A DNA stretch of 64,000 nt from Clostridium kluyveri DSM 555 (GTDB lineage Bacteria; Bacillota; Clostridia; Clostridiales; Clostridiaceae): the NCBI RefSeq assembly GCF_000016505.1, contig NC_009706.1:1984001-2048000 (forward strand), written 5' to 3'. Both the position numbers and the translations under genes were made by a program. Below the pieces are notes generated by a model. It saw only the letters and a list, made by a program, of their open reading frames with translations, was not told where the DNA came from and ran no database searches. Positions within the stretch are counted from its first letter, which is position 1. Every line of letters begins with the position of its first letter. This document shows positions 15,729 through 25,213 of this stretch, piece after piece.

Positions 15729-15889
15729 TTTAAATCTCCTCCAACTTTATCCCAGTCATTTTTCATCTTATCAATATCTGACGTGCTAATTCCTATTAAT
15801 GGCTGCTTGTCCCAATATGCTTTCTTTAATTCATTTAAATTTACAATTGTCTTTTTATTTAATTTTAGCTTTTGGTAAATTAATTTCAT
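15683..15889 (-). CDS. Hypothetical basic protein (68 aa)
   Basis: Start taken at the ATG after GGGAGGGATGATTGT, not the longer upstream reading. The product is lysine-rich and has KMKNDWDKVGGDLKWAIKRYQ near the C-terminus. Its end overlaps the DUF2335 gene by 46 bases, which suggests the two work together. Confidence 0.6.
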   Translation of the reverse strand: MKLIYQKLKLNKKTIVNLNELKKAYWDKQPLIGISTSDIDKMKNDWDKVGGDLKWAIKRYQEDYKMVK

Positions 15890-15991
15890 ACAATCATCCC
15901 TCCCACTAATATATAATACTATGTAAATATATAATAACATTTTGCTATAAAAAAGTACACCCTAGGCCAAATTAATGACCTAGGGTTAAAA

Positions 15992-16411
15992 TTATTGAGC
16001 TGGTTGTACTGGAACTGTTGCACCATCTGTATTTTCTGCAGTCCCTTCCTTCACCTGAATAGGTGTCAATATCCCTTCCCCTATCTTGATAACCCCATTA
16101 CAAACCTCTTTATTTATAGCATCCAATTCATTCTGTGTAAGCCCTGGTATTATTTCAAGCAGCCTTTTCTCCATTTCAGCCTTTTTCTGTTCCCCTGCTT
16201 TAGCTAAATCTTTAAATTCATCTTCTAAAGCATAGTACAATCCATTTCCAATATTAAGAGCACGATTGTAATTATATGCATCTTTCTTAGCTGCAAGAGC
16301 CTGTTTCTGAACCTCTACTGCATCTGCAACCTTCTTGAGTACAAAGGTTCCTATAATTCCAAACACACCTATAATAAACTGTACTCCCATGCTTAATATT
16401 TGTTCTTTCAT
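15992..16411 (-). CDS. Phage holin, LL-H type
   Basis: A 139-residue protein with one N-terminal membrane helix (about residues 5-27) and a long alanine- and lysine-rich helical part, as in the LL-H holin family. It lies directly after the amidase gene. Holins open the membrane so that the lysin reaches the wall. Confidence 0.85.
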   Translation of the reverse strand: MKEQILSMGVQFIIGVFGIIGTFVLKKVADAVEVQKQALAAKKDAYNYNRALNIGNGLYYALEDEFKDLAKAGEQKKAEMEKRLLEIIPGLTQNELDAINKEVCNGVIKIGEGILTPIQVKEGTAENTDGATVPVQPAQ

Positions 16412-16461
16412 TTGTTTTTACCTCCATAATTTATAATCTAAAAAGAGAGCCTTTCAGCTCC

Positions 16462-17301
16462 CTAATTATTCAAAAATACACTCCATGTCTCCAGTCTTAA
16501 AACCCCATCTGTCGGTCTTTCCCACCTCTTCTGTAGTTCAGTTACAGCTTGAAAAGTTGGTTCATCATAAATCATATCTGTATAGCTTCCTTTCTTTAAA
16601 TAACCCCACATTTCTAATTTCTGCTGTAACCAGAGAACTATATGGGACTTGTGACCTTTTGCAATGATATTTCCAATGCTTTTGAGGTTGTCCAAGGTTT
16701 CCTGATAGATGTTACCGTCAGTATGTTGTAGTTTAGCATTATAATCAAGATTCATATTGTATTGAAGTGCTGCTATTTGAGATTTTAGTTTCGCATTCTT
16801 TACCTCTGTAATCAAAGAATCCACAGAGCTTCCATTTGCTAATCTTGCCTTAAAGTCATTCCACTTAGCCCAATTATTAGCACTTAAATTATGCGGACAG
16901 TCTTTCCTGCTGGCATCATAATGTCTTACTACATTATTAATAGAAACACCATATTTACTCATTAAACTTCTTACAAGCTCCAGAGTATTATTTATGGTTG
17001 TATCGGAAATATACCCACCGGAATTGCACATTTCAATACCTATGGAATTATAGTTTGAAATACCATAAGCTCCATGACCATCTCCACAGTGCCATGCTGC
17101 ATTGGAATCTTCTACAACCTGATATATGGAAGTATCATCTACAAAATAATGTGCAGAGGCCTGTCTATCCCCTCCATTGAAATAAGTAGCATTTGCCAGA
17201 GCAGTATCCTTATAATTTCCTGTGTCATGCATAACTATAAACTTAATGCTATTTCCTGCTGAATGGTTGTAAGGTGATATTTTTCTTGTGATTGGTAACA
17301 T
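16462..17301 (-). CDS. N-acetylmuramoyl-L-alanine amidase (endolysin)
   Basis: Residues about 15-150 form an amidase-2 (T7-lysozyme-like) zinc amidase with FIVMHDTG (first zinc histidine at 25), the central WHCGDGHG, and HYDASRKDCP (later zinc ligands). The C-terminus (about 210-279) resembles a peptidoglycan-binding domain (LWLQQKLEMWGYL, TFQAVTELQKRW). It cuts the amide bond between the sugar and the peptide. It sits between XhlA and the holin, completing the lysis cassette. Confidence 0.93.
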   Translation of the reverse strand: MLPITRKISPYNHSAGNSIKFIVMHDTGNYKDTALANATYFNGGDRQASAHYFVDDTSIYQVVEDSNAAWHCGDGHGAYGISNYNSIGIEMCNSGGYISDTTINNTLELVRSLMSKYGVSINNVVRHYDASRKDCPHNLSANNWAKWNDFKARLANGSSVDSLITEVKNAKLKSQIAALQYNMNLDYNAKLQHTDGNIYQETLDNLKSIGNIIAKGHKSHIVLWLQQKLEMWGYLKKGSYTDMIYDEPTFQAVTELQKRWERPTDGVLRLETWSVFLNN

Positions 17302-17317
17302 ATTACTTGCATCTCCT

Positions 17318-17572
17318 TTATTTTTTTAATAAAATTCCCATAACAAAAATAGAGACTGTGACAAATATACCAAGTCCCCATTTGATTGTTGATATGAAAT
17401 CATCCATCTTTTTTATTAAGTTCCTAATTTCCGTTCTATTCTCAGTCTCGTTTCGTTCAAGCTCATCCAATCTATCAGAGTGGTTATCTAACCTCTTATC
17501 ATGCGTTCCTAGTTTTTCTTTTATTTGTTCATGCTTCTCTTCACACAATTTCCCGTCATAGCATTCACTCAT
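17318..17572 (-). CDS. xhlA: XhlA-type hemolysin/lysis protein
   Basis: An 84-residue protein with an N-terminal coiled coil (about residues 10-60) and a C-terminal membrane helix (about 62-83). This is the XhlA pattern, which acts with the holin in PBSX-like lysis. Confidence 0.85.
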   Translation of the reverse strand: MSECYDGKLCEEKHEQIKEKLGTHDKRLDNHSDRLDELERNETENRTEIRNLIKKMDDFISTIKWGLGIFVTVSIFVMGILLKK

Positions 17573-17598
17573 AGTGCACCTCCTAGTTTTGTGTAAAA

Positions 17599-17628
17599 TA
17601 AAAGAACCTGGTTAAACCAAGTTCTTTT
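17599..17628 (-). terminator. Terminator between small zinc protein and XhlA
   Basis: Stem AAAAGAAC plus TTGG with a short loop, followed by a T-rich run on the minus strand. Confidence 0.6.
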
Positions 17629-17658
17629 GAGTTAGATATTTTTAGATTAATCTTAACA

Positions 17659-17763
17659 TCAATCTTTTTTCTGTGTCTTCTTGCTATGTTTAGTTTTAGA
17701 ATTATTTTCTTTTCTCTCTTTTTCTTGTTTGCTTCCACAAGAAGAACAATGTTTTTCACCCAT
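17659..17763 (-). CDS. Tiny CxxC protein (34 aa)
   Basis: ATG after AGGGAGGAATAAGTGCT, a strong ribosome site. The peptide MGEKHCSSCGSKQ is followed by a very basic tail. A longer reading in another frame over the same bases lacks a ribosome site and is rejected. Function unknown. The stretch 17770-18046 upstream holds no gene I can support. Confidence 0.55.
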   Translation of the reverse strand: MGEKHCSSCGSKQEKERKENNSKTKHSKKTQKKD

Positions 17764-18046
17764 AGCACTTATTCCTCCCTAAATGAGATTTACTGTAATA
17801 TCCTTAATATTTTGTTCAATATAAAAATTATAATGCTATGAAATTAATAGTAAAAATAAGCATTCATTATTTGCTTATGCTACTAATATTTTATTAAATA
17901 AATTGGGCATTAAAAAGAGCTCTGGATTTCTCCAAAACTCTGAATGTGTTATGACGTATTATCTTTGAAATATGAATATTGAACTATAGATCTCGTTCAT
18001 ATCTTATATTAAAATTTATTTTCCTTTTCTAATCTAAAATATTTAC

Positions 18047-18490
18047 TTAATATTTTTTGTTAAGGTGTTTAAAAATTAAAATTCCTATAATGTATTGGAA
18101 TACTAAAAATCCACCTAAATATAATATTATTAACTTAGAATTTTCCATTATATTAAGACTTCCGATTATAGAAAAGATAACTATAGATACAGATATCATT
18201 ATCATTCCAATAATATACGCATATCTTCCAGATTTATCTCTCAATATGGTTTTCCTTTCATCATGTATTTCAATATTTTCATTCTCAATTTTTTCTTTAT
18301 ACCTATCTTTATTTTCTGGTCTCGTCCAATAAAAATATTTCCATAAGATGACTGCTCCACTACAAATTCCTGCTCCTGCAAACCCAGATAATAAGCTCTC
18401 CATTTTTGACTCAAAATTTAATACAATGACTAAGCAAACAATTCCTACAAACAGGTATATCAGACCTATAAATAAATTACTTTTTTTCAT
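18047..18490 (-). CDS. Four-helix membrane protein (147 aa)
   Basis: Start at the ATG after AAAGGAGAGC. The product has four hydrophobic segments (about residues 6-27, 30-48, 90-110 and 120-140) with a charged cytoplasmic loop (NKDRYKEKIENENIEIHDERKT). It is coupled to the XRE gene upstream with 14 bases of overlap. XRE-membrane pairs of this type are common in Firmicutes and are not phage structural genes. Confidence 0.75.
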   Translation of the reverse strand: MKKSNLFIGLIYLFVGIVCLVIVLNFESKMESLLSGFAGAGICSGAVILWKYFYWTRPENKDRYKEKIENENIEIHDERKTILRDKSGRYAYIIGMIMISVSIVIFSIIGSLNIMENSKLIILYLGGFLVFQYIIGILIFKHLNKKY

Positions 18491-18692
18491 TTTTCGCTCT
18501 CCTTTCATGAATAAAAATTTCCTCAATTGATTTTCCAAAATAATCTGAAATAGCAAATGCTAATTCTAATGAGGGATTATACTTGCCTGTTTCTATTGAA
18601 CTAATTGTTTGCCTTGAAACTTTAAGAGCTTTCGCTAGTTTCTCTTGATTAAGTCCTATGCGCTTTCTAAGCTCTTCAATCTTATTTTGCAT
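18477..18692 (-). CDS. XRE regulator of the membrane protein unit (71 aa)
   Basis: A short XRE protein (IGLNQEKLAKALKVSRQTISSIETGK, residues 13-38), of the group that is usually followed by a membrane protein gene. Its own promoter carries two identical-looking operators, so it is likely autoregulated. Confidence 0.85.
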   Translation of the reverse strand: MQNKIEELRKRIGLNQEKLAKALKVSRQTISSIETGKYNPSLELAFAISDYFGKSIEEIFIHERRAKNEKK

Positions 18693-18709
18693 TTAACCAC
18701 CCCATTTAT

Positions 18710-18770
18710 GACAAGGTACCTTTACATTAATTATAAATATCCTATTTAGTTCTGTCAAGGTACCTTTACA
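18710..18770 (-). promoter_or_regulatory. Promoter with twin AAGGTACCTT operators
   Basis: On the minus strand TTGACA (18758-18753) and TATAAT (18735-18730) are exactly 17 bases apart. The palindrome-containing block CAAGGTACCTTTACA occurs twice, at 18712-18726 and 18756-18770, one copy overlapping the -35 and the other just after the start point. This is a textbook autorepressed promoter. Confidence 0.85.
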
Positions 18771-18823
18771 TTTTAGCAAAATAAAAAAGCTATCTCTAGC
18801 TCCTATTTTGCCTTTGTGTTTTA

Positions 18824-18979
18824 TTATGCAACGTAATCTATATTAGTAATCTGCTTATATTCATCTTGTGTGATTTCACCAAATAAATTAGTATCTGTTT
18901 TTACAGCTATCTTTAATGCTGTAGCATCCACCCACTTATAATTGAAAGCCATTTGCCAAAATGTAAAATTTATACTCAT
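18824..18979 (-). CDS. xkdX: XkdX-family protein (51 aa)
   Basis: The sequence contains FWQMAFNYKWVDATALKIAV and EITQDEYKQIT, the family pattern of XkdX. The gene is found after the tail fibre gene in PBSX-like phages, as here. Its start overlaps the upstream stop. Role in the virion is unknown. Confidence 0.85.
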   Translation of the reverse strand: MSINFTFWQMAFNYKWVDATALKIAVKTDTNLFGEITQDEYKQITNIDYVA

Positions 18980-19179
18980 TAATTTGTACCTCCTTGTAAT
19001 TGAATAACTTGCAATTTCAAATTAGCTACCTGCTGCCCTAGACCATCAATAACTACATCCTTCTGTATATTTTTTAATTTTTCCTGTGCTAATTGCTGTC
19101 CTAAGCTTTGTAAAGTATTACCATCTTCTTTCTCCTTTTGTATTTTATTTACAACTGTAACATTTACATATCTACCCAT
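18979..19179 (-). CDS. Small coiled-coil tail-region protein (66 aa)
   Basis: ATG after AAAGGAGG. The product is a glutamine- and lysine-rich coiled coil (about residues 12-62). It lies between the tail fibre and XkdX genes, where short XkdW-like or chaperone proteins are often found. Confidence 0.65.
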   Translation of the reverse strand: MGRYVNVTVVNKIQKEKEDGNTLQSLGQQLAQEKLKNIQKDVVIDGLGQQVANLKLQVIQLQGGTN

Positions 19180-19193
19180 AAATTTTCCTCCTT

Positions 19194-22100
19194 TTATGCT
19201 ATCGCATATGCAATGGCATTTAATTTATTATCTTTTCCTAAAATTTTTATACTCGCATTATCTGTATTTAGATTGGAACCTTTGAATATGAATTTTTCAG
19301 TGTCTATGTTATCTAATTCTAAATCAACATCTTCTTGTTTAACTTCGAAATCTGCAATAGGAACTTGTTGTCCGTCTGTAAGTGTTGTGGGAGTTTGCAT
19401 TGTTAGGGTATACCCCTCGCCCACTGTCCATCTACCCCTGAATTTAACTCCTATTTGCCCCGTTTGACCATCTTTATATATAAATAAAGGAATTGTAAAA
19501 TTAAATATTTCACCGATTGCACTGGGGTACTGTTTCCCACCTCCAGATATTATAGACACTACTCCACTCCATCCTGTGGAAGCGTCCCAAGTAGTTCGGT
19601 AAATATTGGAATCATTATTATAACAAAGTATAAATCCTTCATTATCAGTATTGAAAGCTATAGTTGGAGCATAAAAAATACTTCCACTTAATTTTGTTCT
19701 AGAACTCCATGTTGCCCCATTATCATCTGAATAGGACACTCCTATTGCATTATTATCAGAAGAATCGCCACTTACCCAACTAACCCAAATACGACCATTT
19801 GCTAGTCCATTTATACTCTGCGGAACGAATATTGCACATGGGTTAGATTGAGCATAAGCACCCCCCGAATATATTTGAATCTCTCCTGTATGCCACTCAG
19901 TACCATCATAATAATCAAATCTTATATAATTTGCCGATGAACTTACATAACTAGAAATTATACCGGGATTATTATCCTGTCTTAATATTATTGTAGGGGT
20001 AGTTATATTATAGTCACTTGCATTTATAGAAGTTACCTGTCTTACGCTTCCCCAAGTCACACTTCCATCTGAATTTATGGTTCCTTTACAATATCTAATA
20101 TTGAACGAATTTGGGTAAGTAGAATTTTTGGAACTCCACGCTGCATGAAGATAATTTCCTGTTGAATCTACTACTAATGAACAACCTCCTTCTGTATCTG
20201 TTTGTGTTGAATCTATACTATAAGCAGTTAATGATGTATCGATAGTTGTCGTACCTATTGTAGTAGCATCAAAATTAAATGTACAAACTGATCCTTTGCT
20301 TGATGTTGTACAATGTATTCCATAAATTATATTACCCTTAGATTGTATAGCCCAACTTGATATAGCTGCACCGGCGTATATAGTACAGGAGGGTATAAAT
20401 CCATTGCCGTCTCTCTTGTCAATATAAAATTTAATTTGACTAGTACTACATAAACAACTAGCAACCAACCACCCATTACTTAGTCTAACAAGCTTCCTCC
20501 CACCGTTTCCACTCGTGTCATAAGCTTGATTTACCACTGTGGCATCTGTAACTGTATTAGTTATAAAATTTCCAGTAGCATTTAGTACTTCATTAAGCAC
20601 CCCATCCATAAGCAACTTATCCCCTGCTGTCAATGTTTTATCTGTAGCACCTGTAATTACTGTGGTACTATTGTCTACAGCTCCTTTTATCGTTGCCTTA
20701 TTTATTTTATCTACATATAAACTCAAGTCTAAATCATTGAAAGTATCAAATGCTTCATCTTTCATTTTCAACATTTTTTCTATGGGGTATATAAGTAATT
20801 CTTCATTTTCTGAAACAGTAACAGGGTCAGTTAAGGTTATATCATATGTTATTGTTCCTATTGTCCACTTTCCATAAAAAGCAACTCTTGTATTTTGACT
20901 ATCTTGCCATATAGTAATTGGATTAGTGAAATTATTATAATTATCACAAGTTGAAGGATATAAGCATTGATTTGTTGTAACCGACGTTACACTAATTAGG
21001 GAACTCCAAGAAGAACCGTTCCATATAATTTGTTTAATTTGTTTATATGAAGTACTAACTGCACTATTTACACCATGCCATAATATATATACATACCCAT
21101 TTATATCACTTGTTATAGAAGGATATGCTTGTTCATACGAATTTCCTGATGTTAACTTTTGTTTCGAACTCCATGATATTCCATTATCGTCTGAATAAGA
21201 TAAATAAATATTAAATACCGACGTATCTGTATTATCTAACCCATGCCACACTACCCAAATACGTCCTGCATTTGTACCATATTTTTGTAAAGTTGCTGTT
21301 GGATGTGCTTGGGTATAAGAAGTAGACTCTGCTGTATATGCCGTTTTTTCACTCCATGAAGAACCATTATATATTTGTGCTAATATTTTATATGCACTAC
21401 AATCATATGAACTAAATATTATTGGGGAATTATTTTTATCATATTGTACATATGGATTAACATATCCAAGAGTTGTTGCACCCCTAACAGTTACTTGATC
21501 AACTCCGCTGGTTCCATCTTGTTTAGTCCACGTAATTCCTCCATCTATTGATTTCGCACTTCTAATATTATTAGTATTTGAATAATTGGAATTTTTAGAA
21601 CACCATGCTGCTGTCAGAGTCCCTGTAGAAGATACTGCTATTGAACAACCTGCACCTATAGATGTTTGCGAGTCAATTGAATTTATATTTTGACTGGCAT
21701 TTGTAACTGTTGTAACATCAAATATAACTTTAAATACATTAGTTGAATTTGTGAATATAACATAAATGTTAGTACCATAACTACACATTGCAAAATAAGT
21801 AGTTGTACTTATTGATAATACGCTACATAATGCTTGAAAAGATGCACCGTTATCTTTAGAGACTTTAAAATAAAGATTTCCGCCTGTACTATCAAATTCA
21901 CAAGTTACGATCCACCCATTACTAAGCACTTGTGGTCTAGCTGTAGCACTTGTAGTATAACCACTATTAACTACACTTACAGGAGTTGCCCTATCATAAG
22001 TAACTGAATTATTTACACTACTTACATTAGTTATTACATTTGTATTATCAATTTTATCTCCTACTCCCACAACTTTATCTACATTAATTAAAGCTACACC

Positions 22101-22985
22101 GTTATAATCAGATGTAGCTTTCACTGTGTAAGGTTCGACGCTAGGAAAGTTAACTCTTTTATTTTCAGAATCATAGGAAGCTGTAGTCTCTGGAGCTATA
22201 TTAGAATTATCTGCAAATGTATCATAAAAACCTACACCTGTTTTGTTCACAAAGTCTATTGCTGTTTGTTCTTTAAGTTTTAACTTTACATCCATTATTT
22301 CATTTCTTACTTGTATATCGTTGGTATTTAAATTATTTATTCTAGCATTTAAATTACTAAATTCTGTCTCATTATCTGCCTCATGCGACTTAAAATTACT
22401 ATTAACTTCTTCCAAAGTGGTGCCATCATCTGTTTTTATATCAGAAGCTTTCAATACTACATTGCCGGTTTTTTCGTTTACTTTAGTTACTGGGAAAGAT
22501 ATATTTTGTATCTGATTTCTCAATTCCTGTATATCCTCTTGTGTAGCAAAGGTTACCGTTGGGTCTATTTTTAGGGTAACACTTGCAGAATTAGAGACCT
22601 CAAGTATCGTTCTTATCGTTATTTCCTTAGTACTTCCATCTGCTGCCTGTGGTTTATATGTTTCAGGATATTTACCCACAGCAAGCATATACCCTTCATC
22701 ATCAAATATGCCAACCTCACGTATTGTAAACCCCCCTACATTAGATGGAATTGGTACAATAATAAATATCCAATTGGGATTATCCAGATCTGTAGTTATA
22801 GAATTTATATTCCCCTGCCATACAGTATGGACAAGATCCTCTTGTGCTTCTGTAGGGTTATAATAAGTACCGTTGCTATCTCCTACTTTTAAAGTAGTAA
22901 AATTCACCTTTGTTCCTAATGCTGTGGCATTAGCTATCTTAGCTTTTCCCACATTGGTAAGTATTGTATAAAAACTCTCTGCCAA
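19194..22985 (-). CDS. Tail fibre with two sialidase-like repeat halves (1263 aa)
   Basis: Residues 1-150 match the phage tail-collar fibre N-terminus (DUF3751; GFTIREVGIFDDEG). A coiled-coil shaft follows (about 190-245). The rest consists of two related halves (about 310-700 and 790-1190), each with Asp-box-like motifs (SKDNGASF, SIDGGITW, SDDNGISW, SDDNGATW) of BNR/sialidase propellers and a common start RPQVLSNGWIV or RKLVRLSNGWLV. The halves probably arose by duplication. They likely bind surface sugars; catalytic residues of true sialidases were not seen. Confidence 0.85.
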   Translation of the reverse strand: MAESFYTILTNVGKAKIANATALGTKVNFTTLKVGDSNGTYYNPTEAQEDLVHTVWQGNINSITTDLDNPNWIFIIVPIPSNVGGFTIREVGIFDDEGYMLAVGKYPETYKPQAADGSTKEITIRTILEVSNSASVTLKIDPTVTFATQEDIQELRNQIQNISFPVTKVNEKTGNVVLKASDIKTDDGTTLEEVNSNFKSHEADNETEFSNLNARINNLNTNDIQVRNEIMDVKLKLKEQTAIDFVNKTGVGFYDTFADNSNIAPETTASYDSENKRVNFPSVEPYTVKATSDYNGVALINVDKVVGVGDKIDNTNVITNVSSVNNSVTYDRATPVSVVNSGYTTSATARPQVLSNGWIVTCEFDSTGGNLYFKVSKDNGASFQALCSVLSISTTTYFAMCSYGTNIYVIFTNSTNVFKVIFDVTTVTNASQNINSIDSQTSIGAGCSIAVSSTGTLTAAWCSKNSNYSNTNNIRSAKSIDGGITWTKQDGTSGVDQVTVRGATTLGYVNPYVQYDKNNSPIIFSSYDCSAYKILAQIYNGSSWSEKTAYTAESTSYTQAHPTATLQKYGTNAGRIWVVWHGLDNTDTSVFNIYLSYSDDNGISWSSKQKLTSGNSYEQAYPSITSDINGYVYILWHGVNSAVSTSYKQIKQIIWNGSSWSSLISVTSVTTNQCLYPSTCDNYNNFTNPITIWQDSQNTRVAFYGKWTIGTITYDITLTDPVTVSENEELLIYPIEKMLKMKDEAFDTFNDLDLSLYVDKINKATIKGAVDNSTTVITGATDKTLTAGDKLLMDGVLNEVLNATGNFITNTVTDATVVNQAYDTSGNGGRKLVRLSNGWLVASCLCSTSQIKFYIDKRDGNGFIPSCTIYAGAAISSWAIQSKGNIIYGIHCTTSSKGSVCTFNFDATTIGTTTIDTSLTAYSIDSTQTDTEGGCSLVVDSTGNYLHAAWSSKNSTYPNSFNIRYCKGTINSDGSVTWGSVRQVTSINASDYNITTPTIILRQDNNPGIISSYVSSSANYIRFDYYDGTEWHTGEIQIYSGGAYAQSNPCAIFVPQSINGLANGRIWVSWVSGDSSDNNAIGVSYSDDNGATWSSRTKLSGSIFYAPTIAFNTDNEGFILCYNNDSNIYRTTWDASTGWSGVVSIISGGGKQYPSAIGEIFNFTIPLFIYKDGQTGQIGVKFRGRWTVGEGYTLTMQTPTTLTDGQQVPIADFEVKQEDVDLELDNIDTEKFIFKGSNLNTDNASIKILGKDNKLNAIAYAIA

Positions 22986-22988
22986 GGC

Positions 22989-23621
22989 TTATCCCTCCTT
23001 TGGATATACGGTTATTGTTTCAGTATTGTTTGCTACTGCTGTTGCAACATTAATTTTCCCCCTGGATTCTATTTCTCTTGGTGTCCATGGATATACTGTT
23101 ATTGTTTCACCAGATATAGAAGCTGCAGCATAATAAATATTCATGTTTGTTACAGATGTCATCTTATATTTGACAGATTGATGGGACGGTTTTATCCTCT
23201 TAACAGTTTTATATAACTCCACTAAATCTTCAGGGAAACCACTACTACTAAGCAAATCAACCTGAAATGTATATGGAGCCACATTTTCTGTTATATGAAC
23301 ACTTGCATTTGTGTAAGTACTGATTATTTTAGCCATATTTAAAGGTGTCATGGGCCATCTAGTCTGAAGCTTTACAATTACCTTCTTTCTTCTTTTTTCT
23401 ATATCTTCGCTTAAATTCGTTAGAAGCCCTAATCTTTTTTCCCACCATGTAAGTCCCCATGTAGCAGTCTGGGGAAAAAATTGCTTTAGTATTTCATCTA
23501 TAATACTGTCTGTATTGTCAAATTCACTTCCTATGGCTTCATATATAGATTGTTCTATAGCACTTGATTGTGAATCAGGCGATATATATTTAATCATCTG
23601 CTGTCCTCTAGGAGACTCCAT
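22989..23621 (-). CDS. Baseplate protein, YmfQ/DUF2313 family
   Basis: A 210-residue protein with the family pattern (FDNTDSIIDEILKQFFPQTATWGLTWWEKRLGL). The family sits in the baseplate wedge downstream of the J-like protein, and this gene overlaps the end of that gene. The C-terminus has two short similar pieces (ETITVYPW and ETITVYPK). Confidence 0.88.
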   Translation of the reverse strand: MESPRGQQMIKYISPDSQSSAIEQSIYEAIGSEFDNTDSIIDEILKQFFPQTATWGLTWWEKRLGLLTNLSEDIEKRRKKVIVKLQTRWPMTPLNMAKIISTYTNASVHITENVAPYTFQVDLLSSSGFPEDLVELYKTVKRIKPSHQSVKYKMTSVTNMNIYYAAASISGETITVYPWTPREIESRGKINVATAVANNTETITVYPKEG

Positions 23622-24738
23622 TTGCTACCACCTCATTTACTACTGCAACCTGCTCATTTAATGTTATATCTACAGTTTCATCATTTACAGTTAGATTAGA
23701 ATAATTATCAATTCCTTTCTTCTGCAAAATAAAAGAACCTACTACAGAATCAACTGCTTTAAATAGTATGGTTTCACTTAAATCCACCTTTGTAACATAG
23801 TTATTTACTTCATTTTTTATATTTGTAAGTACTTCAGGCGGATCATATCCACTTGTAAATATGAAATCAGCTTTAATACTAAGATTTAAAATAGAGGCTG
23901 TTGCAACTGTTACTATTGCCCCTATAGGTGCCAGTCCTCCCCTGTTTTGCCCTGGTGGAACTATTGGAGCAATATAATTCTGTACTGCTTCTATAAGTTC
24001 CTGTGTGGCAGTCTGTCCGTTTTTATCAAGGATTAAAACTTTAACTGTACCTGGACCATTCCATTCCGATACAGGATAAGCATACCCTACTCCATCAACC
24101 TTCTGTGCCCATCTTATGTAATCGCTATCGGCACCACTAAGCTTCTCCTGCTGTTCTGCCTCTGTAATCCTCTGCGAATAATGGGTATCATCTTCTATAT
24201 CAGTGCCACCTTTAAATTGTTCCTCATTGGTTACACTTTTGACCCCGTTTATAGGAGTTAAAAGCATAGTTATACTCCCTGGAGGAACATTACCTATACT
24301 TCCTGCCTGTGTACATTTTGCATCTATATAAGCTGTTTCCGTAGAATCTATAGTTTTAGTTTCCTGAAATTTATACTCTATGCTTGTCTTGTCTTCCGTA
24401 GCAACGGTACAAGCAATTTTACCTTCTACAATTTGGGTACCAGGAACAGCAGTTACTTTTATTTTTCCAGTACTAAATGTAGCCGCATTTCTAGGAAGTC
24501 CTTTTAACTCTCCGAGATAATCTAAATATTGATCATAACTTGTTTGAGGAAAAGCTATTTTTAAAAATCTCTGCAGTTTATATTGTATAGTTGCCATTTC
24601 ATCCGCAGTGGGTCTTGTGTTGTCCCAGAAGAAATCCCCTTCAATGGTATTTACATCTTTAGGAGCTTTTTTAAGCATTCGTGCATGTATGGTATCTGCA
24701 TTTTCGCTAAGAAAATCGGGCATTTCAAAGTCTGCCAT
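23608..24738 (-). CDS. Baseplate J/gp47-like protein
   Basis: The 376-residue protein has the baseplate J layout, with ATGTQIVEG-like and VDGVGYAYPV segments and GTVKVLILDKNG in the middle. It builds the wedge of the contractile tail baseplate. It overlaps the next baseplate gene. Confidence 0.92.
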   Translation of the reverse strand: MADFEMPDFLSENADTIHARMLKKAPKDVNTIEGDFFWDNTRPTADEMATIQYKLQRFLKIAFPQTSYDQYLDYLGELKGLPRNAATFSTGKIKVTAVPGTQIVEGKIACTVATEDKTSIEYKFQETKTIDSTETAYIDAKCTQAGSIGNVPPGSITMLLTPINGVKSVTNEEQFKGGTDIEDDTHYSQRITEAEQQEKLSGADSDYIRWAQKVDGVGYAYPVSEWNGPGTVKVLILDKNGQTATQELIEAVQNYIAPIVPPGQNRGGLAPIGAIVTVATASILNLSIKADFIFTSGYDPPEVLTNIKNEVNNYVTKVDLSETILFKAVDSVVGSFILQKKGIDNYSNLTVNDETVDITLNEQVAVVNEVVANGVS

Positions 24739-24742
24739 ATAA

Positions 24743-25213
24743 TCACCCCACCTTCGTTGTATTATTCATGTCAATTGATTCTTCATCTACGGTAATTACA
24801 GTGTAATCATAATACAATTCCCCATTGTTCTGCCAGGTAAAAGCAAAGTCCTTTACATCCTTGGTCATGGGATGAACTATCAATGTATCTGTGGTCATTC
24901 TTTTAACTTCAAGTTCTATAGCTTCCCTTGAATACAGTGAATCCGACAAGGTATCCAATTCATGACCGTATAATCTACTGTAAGCTCTAAATCCCACAGG
25001 AGTATTCATTGCTTTATTGCACCATTGTTCATAAGCTTCCAGTCTGTTACATCTTGCTAAAGTTCCATCCGGGTTTCTTACAAATTCACCCTTGTTAAAG
25101 TCAAATTTATAGGAACCTTTATATCCTGCATCACTATTATTACCACTGGTAGTACTAGTACTTGATGATGTGGTATCATTTGTATAATCACTATCCGGAA
25201 ATAGATTAGGCAT
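24743..25213 (-). CDS. Baseplate protein XkdS/DUF2634
   Basis: A 156-residue protein with a serine- and threonine-rich N-terminus and the core FRAYSRLYGHELDTL, as in gp25-like XkdS proteins that link baseplate and tube. It overlaps the upstream gene by eight bases. Confidence 0.85.
   Translation of the reverse strand: MPNLFPDSDYTNDTTSSSTSTTSGNNSDAGYKGSYKFDFNKGEFVRNPDGTLARCNRLEAYEQWCNKAMNTPVGFRAYSRLYGHELDTLSDSLYSREAIELEVKRMTTDTLIVHPMTKDVKDFAFTWQNNGELYYDYTVITVDEESIDMNNTTKVG

Noticed and set aside
17583-17768. Basic 61-residue minus-strand ORF
   Set aside because: It overlaps a 34-codon gene in another frame that has a strong ribosome site; this ORF has none.
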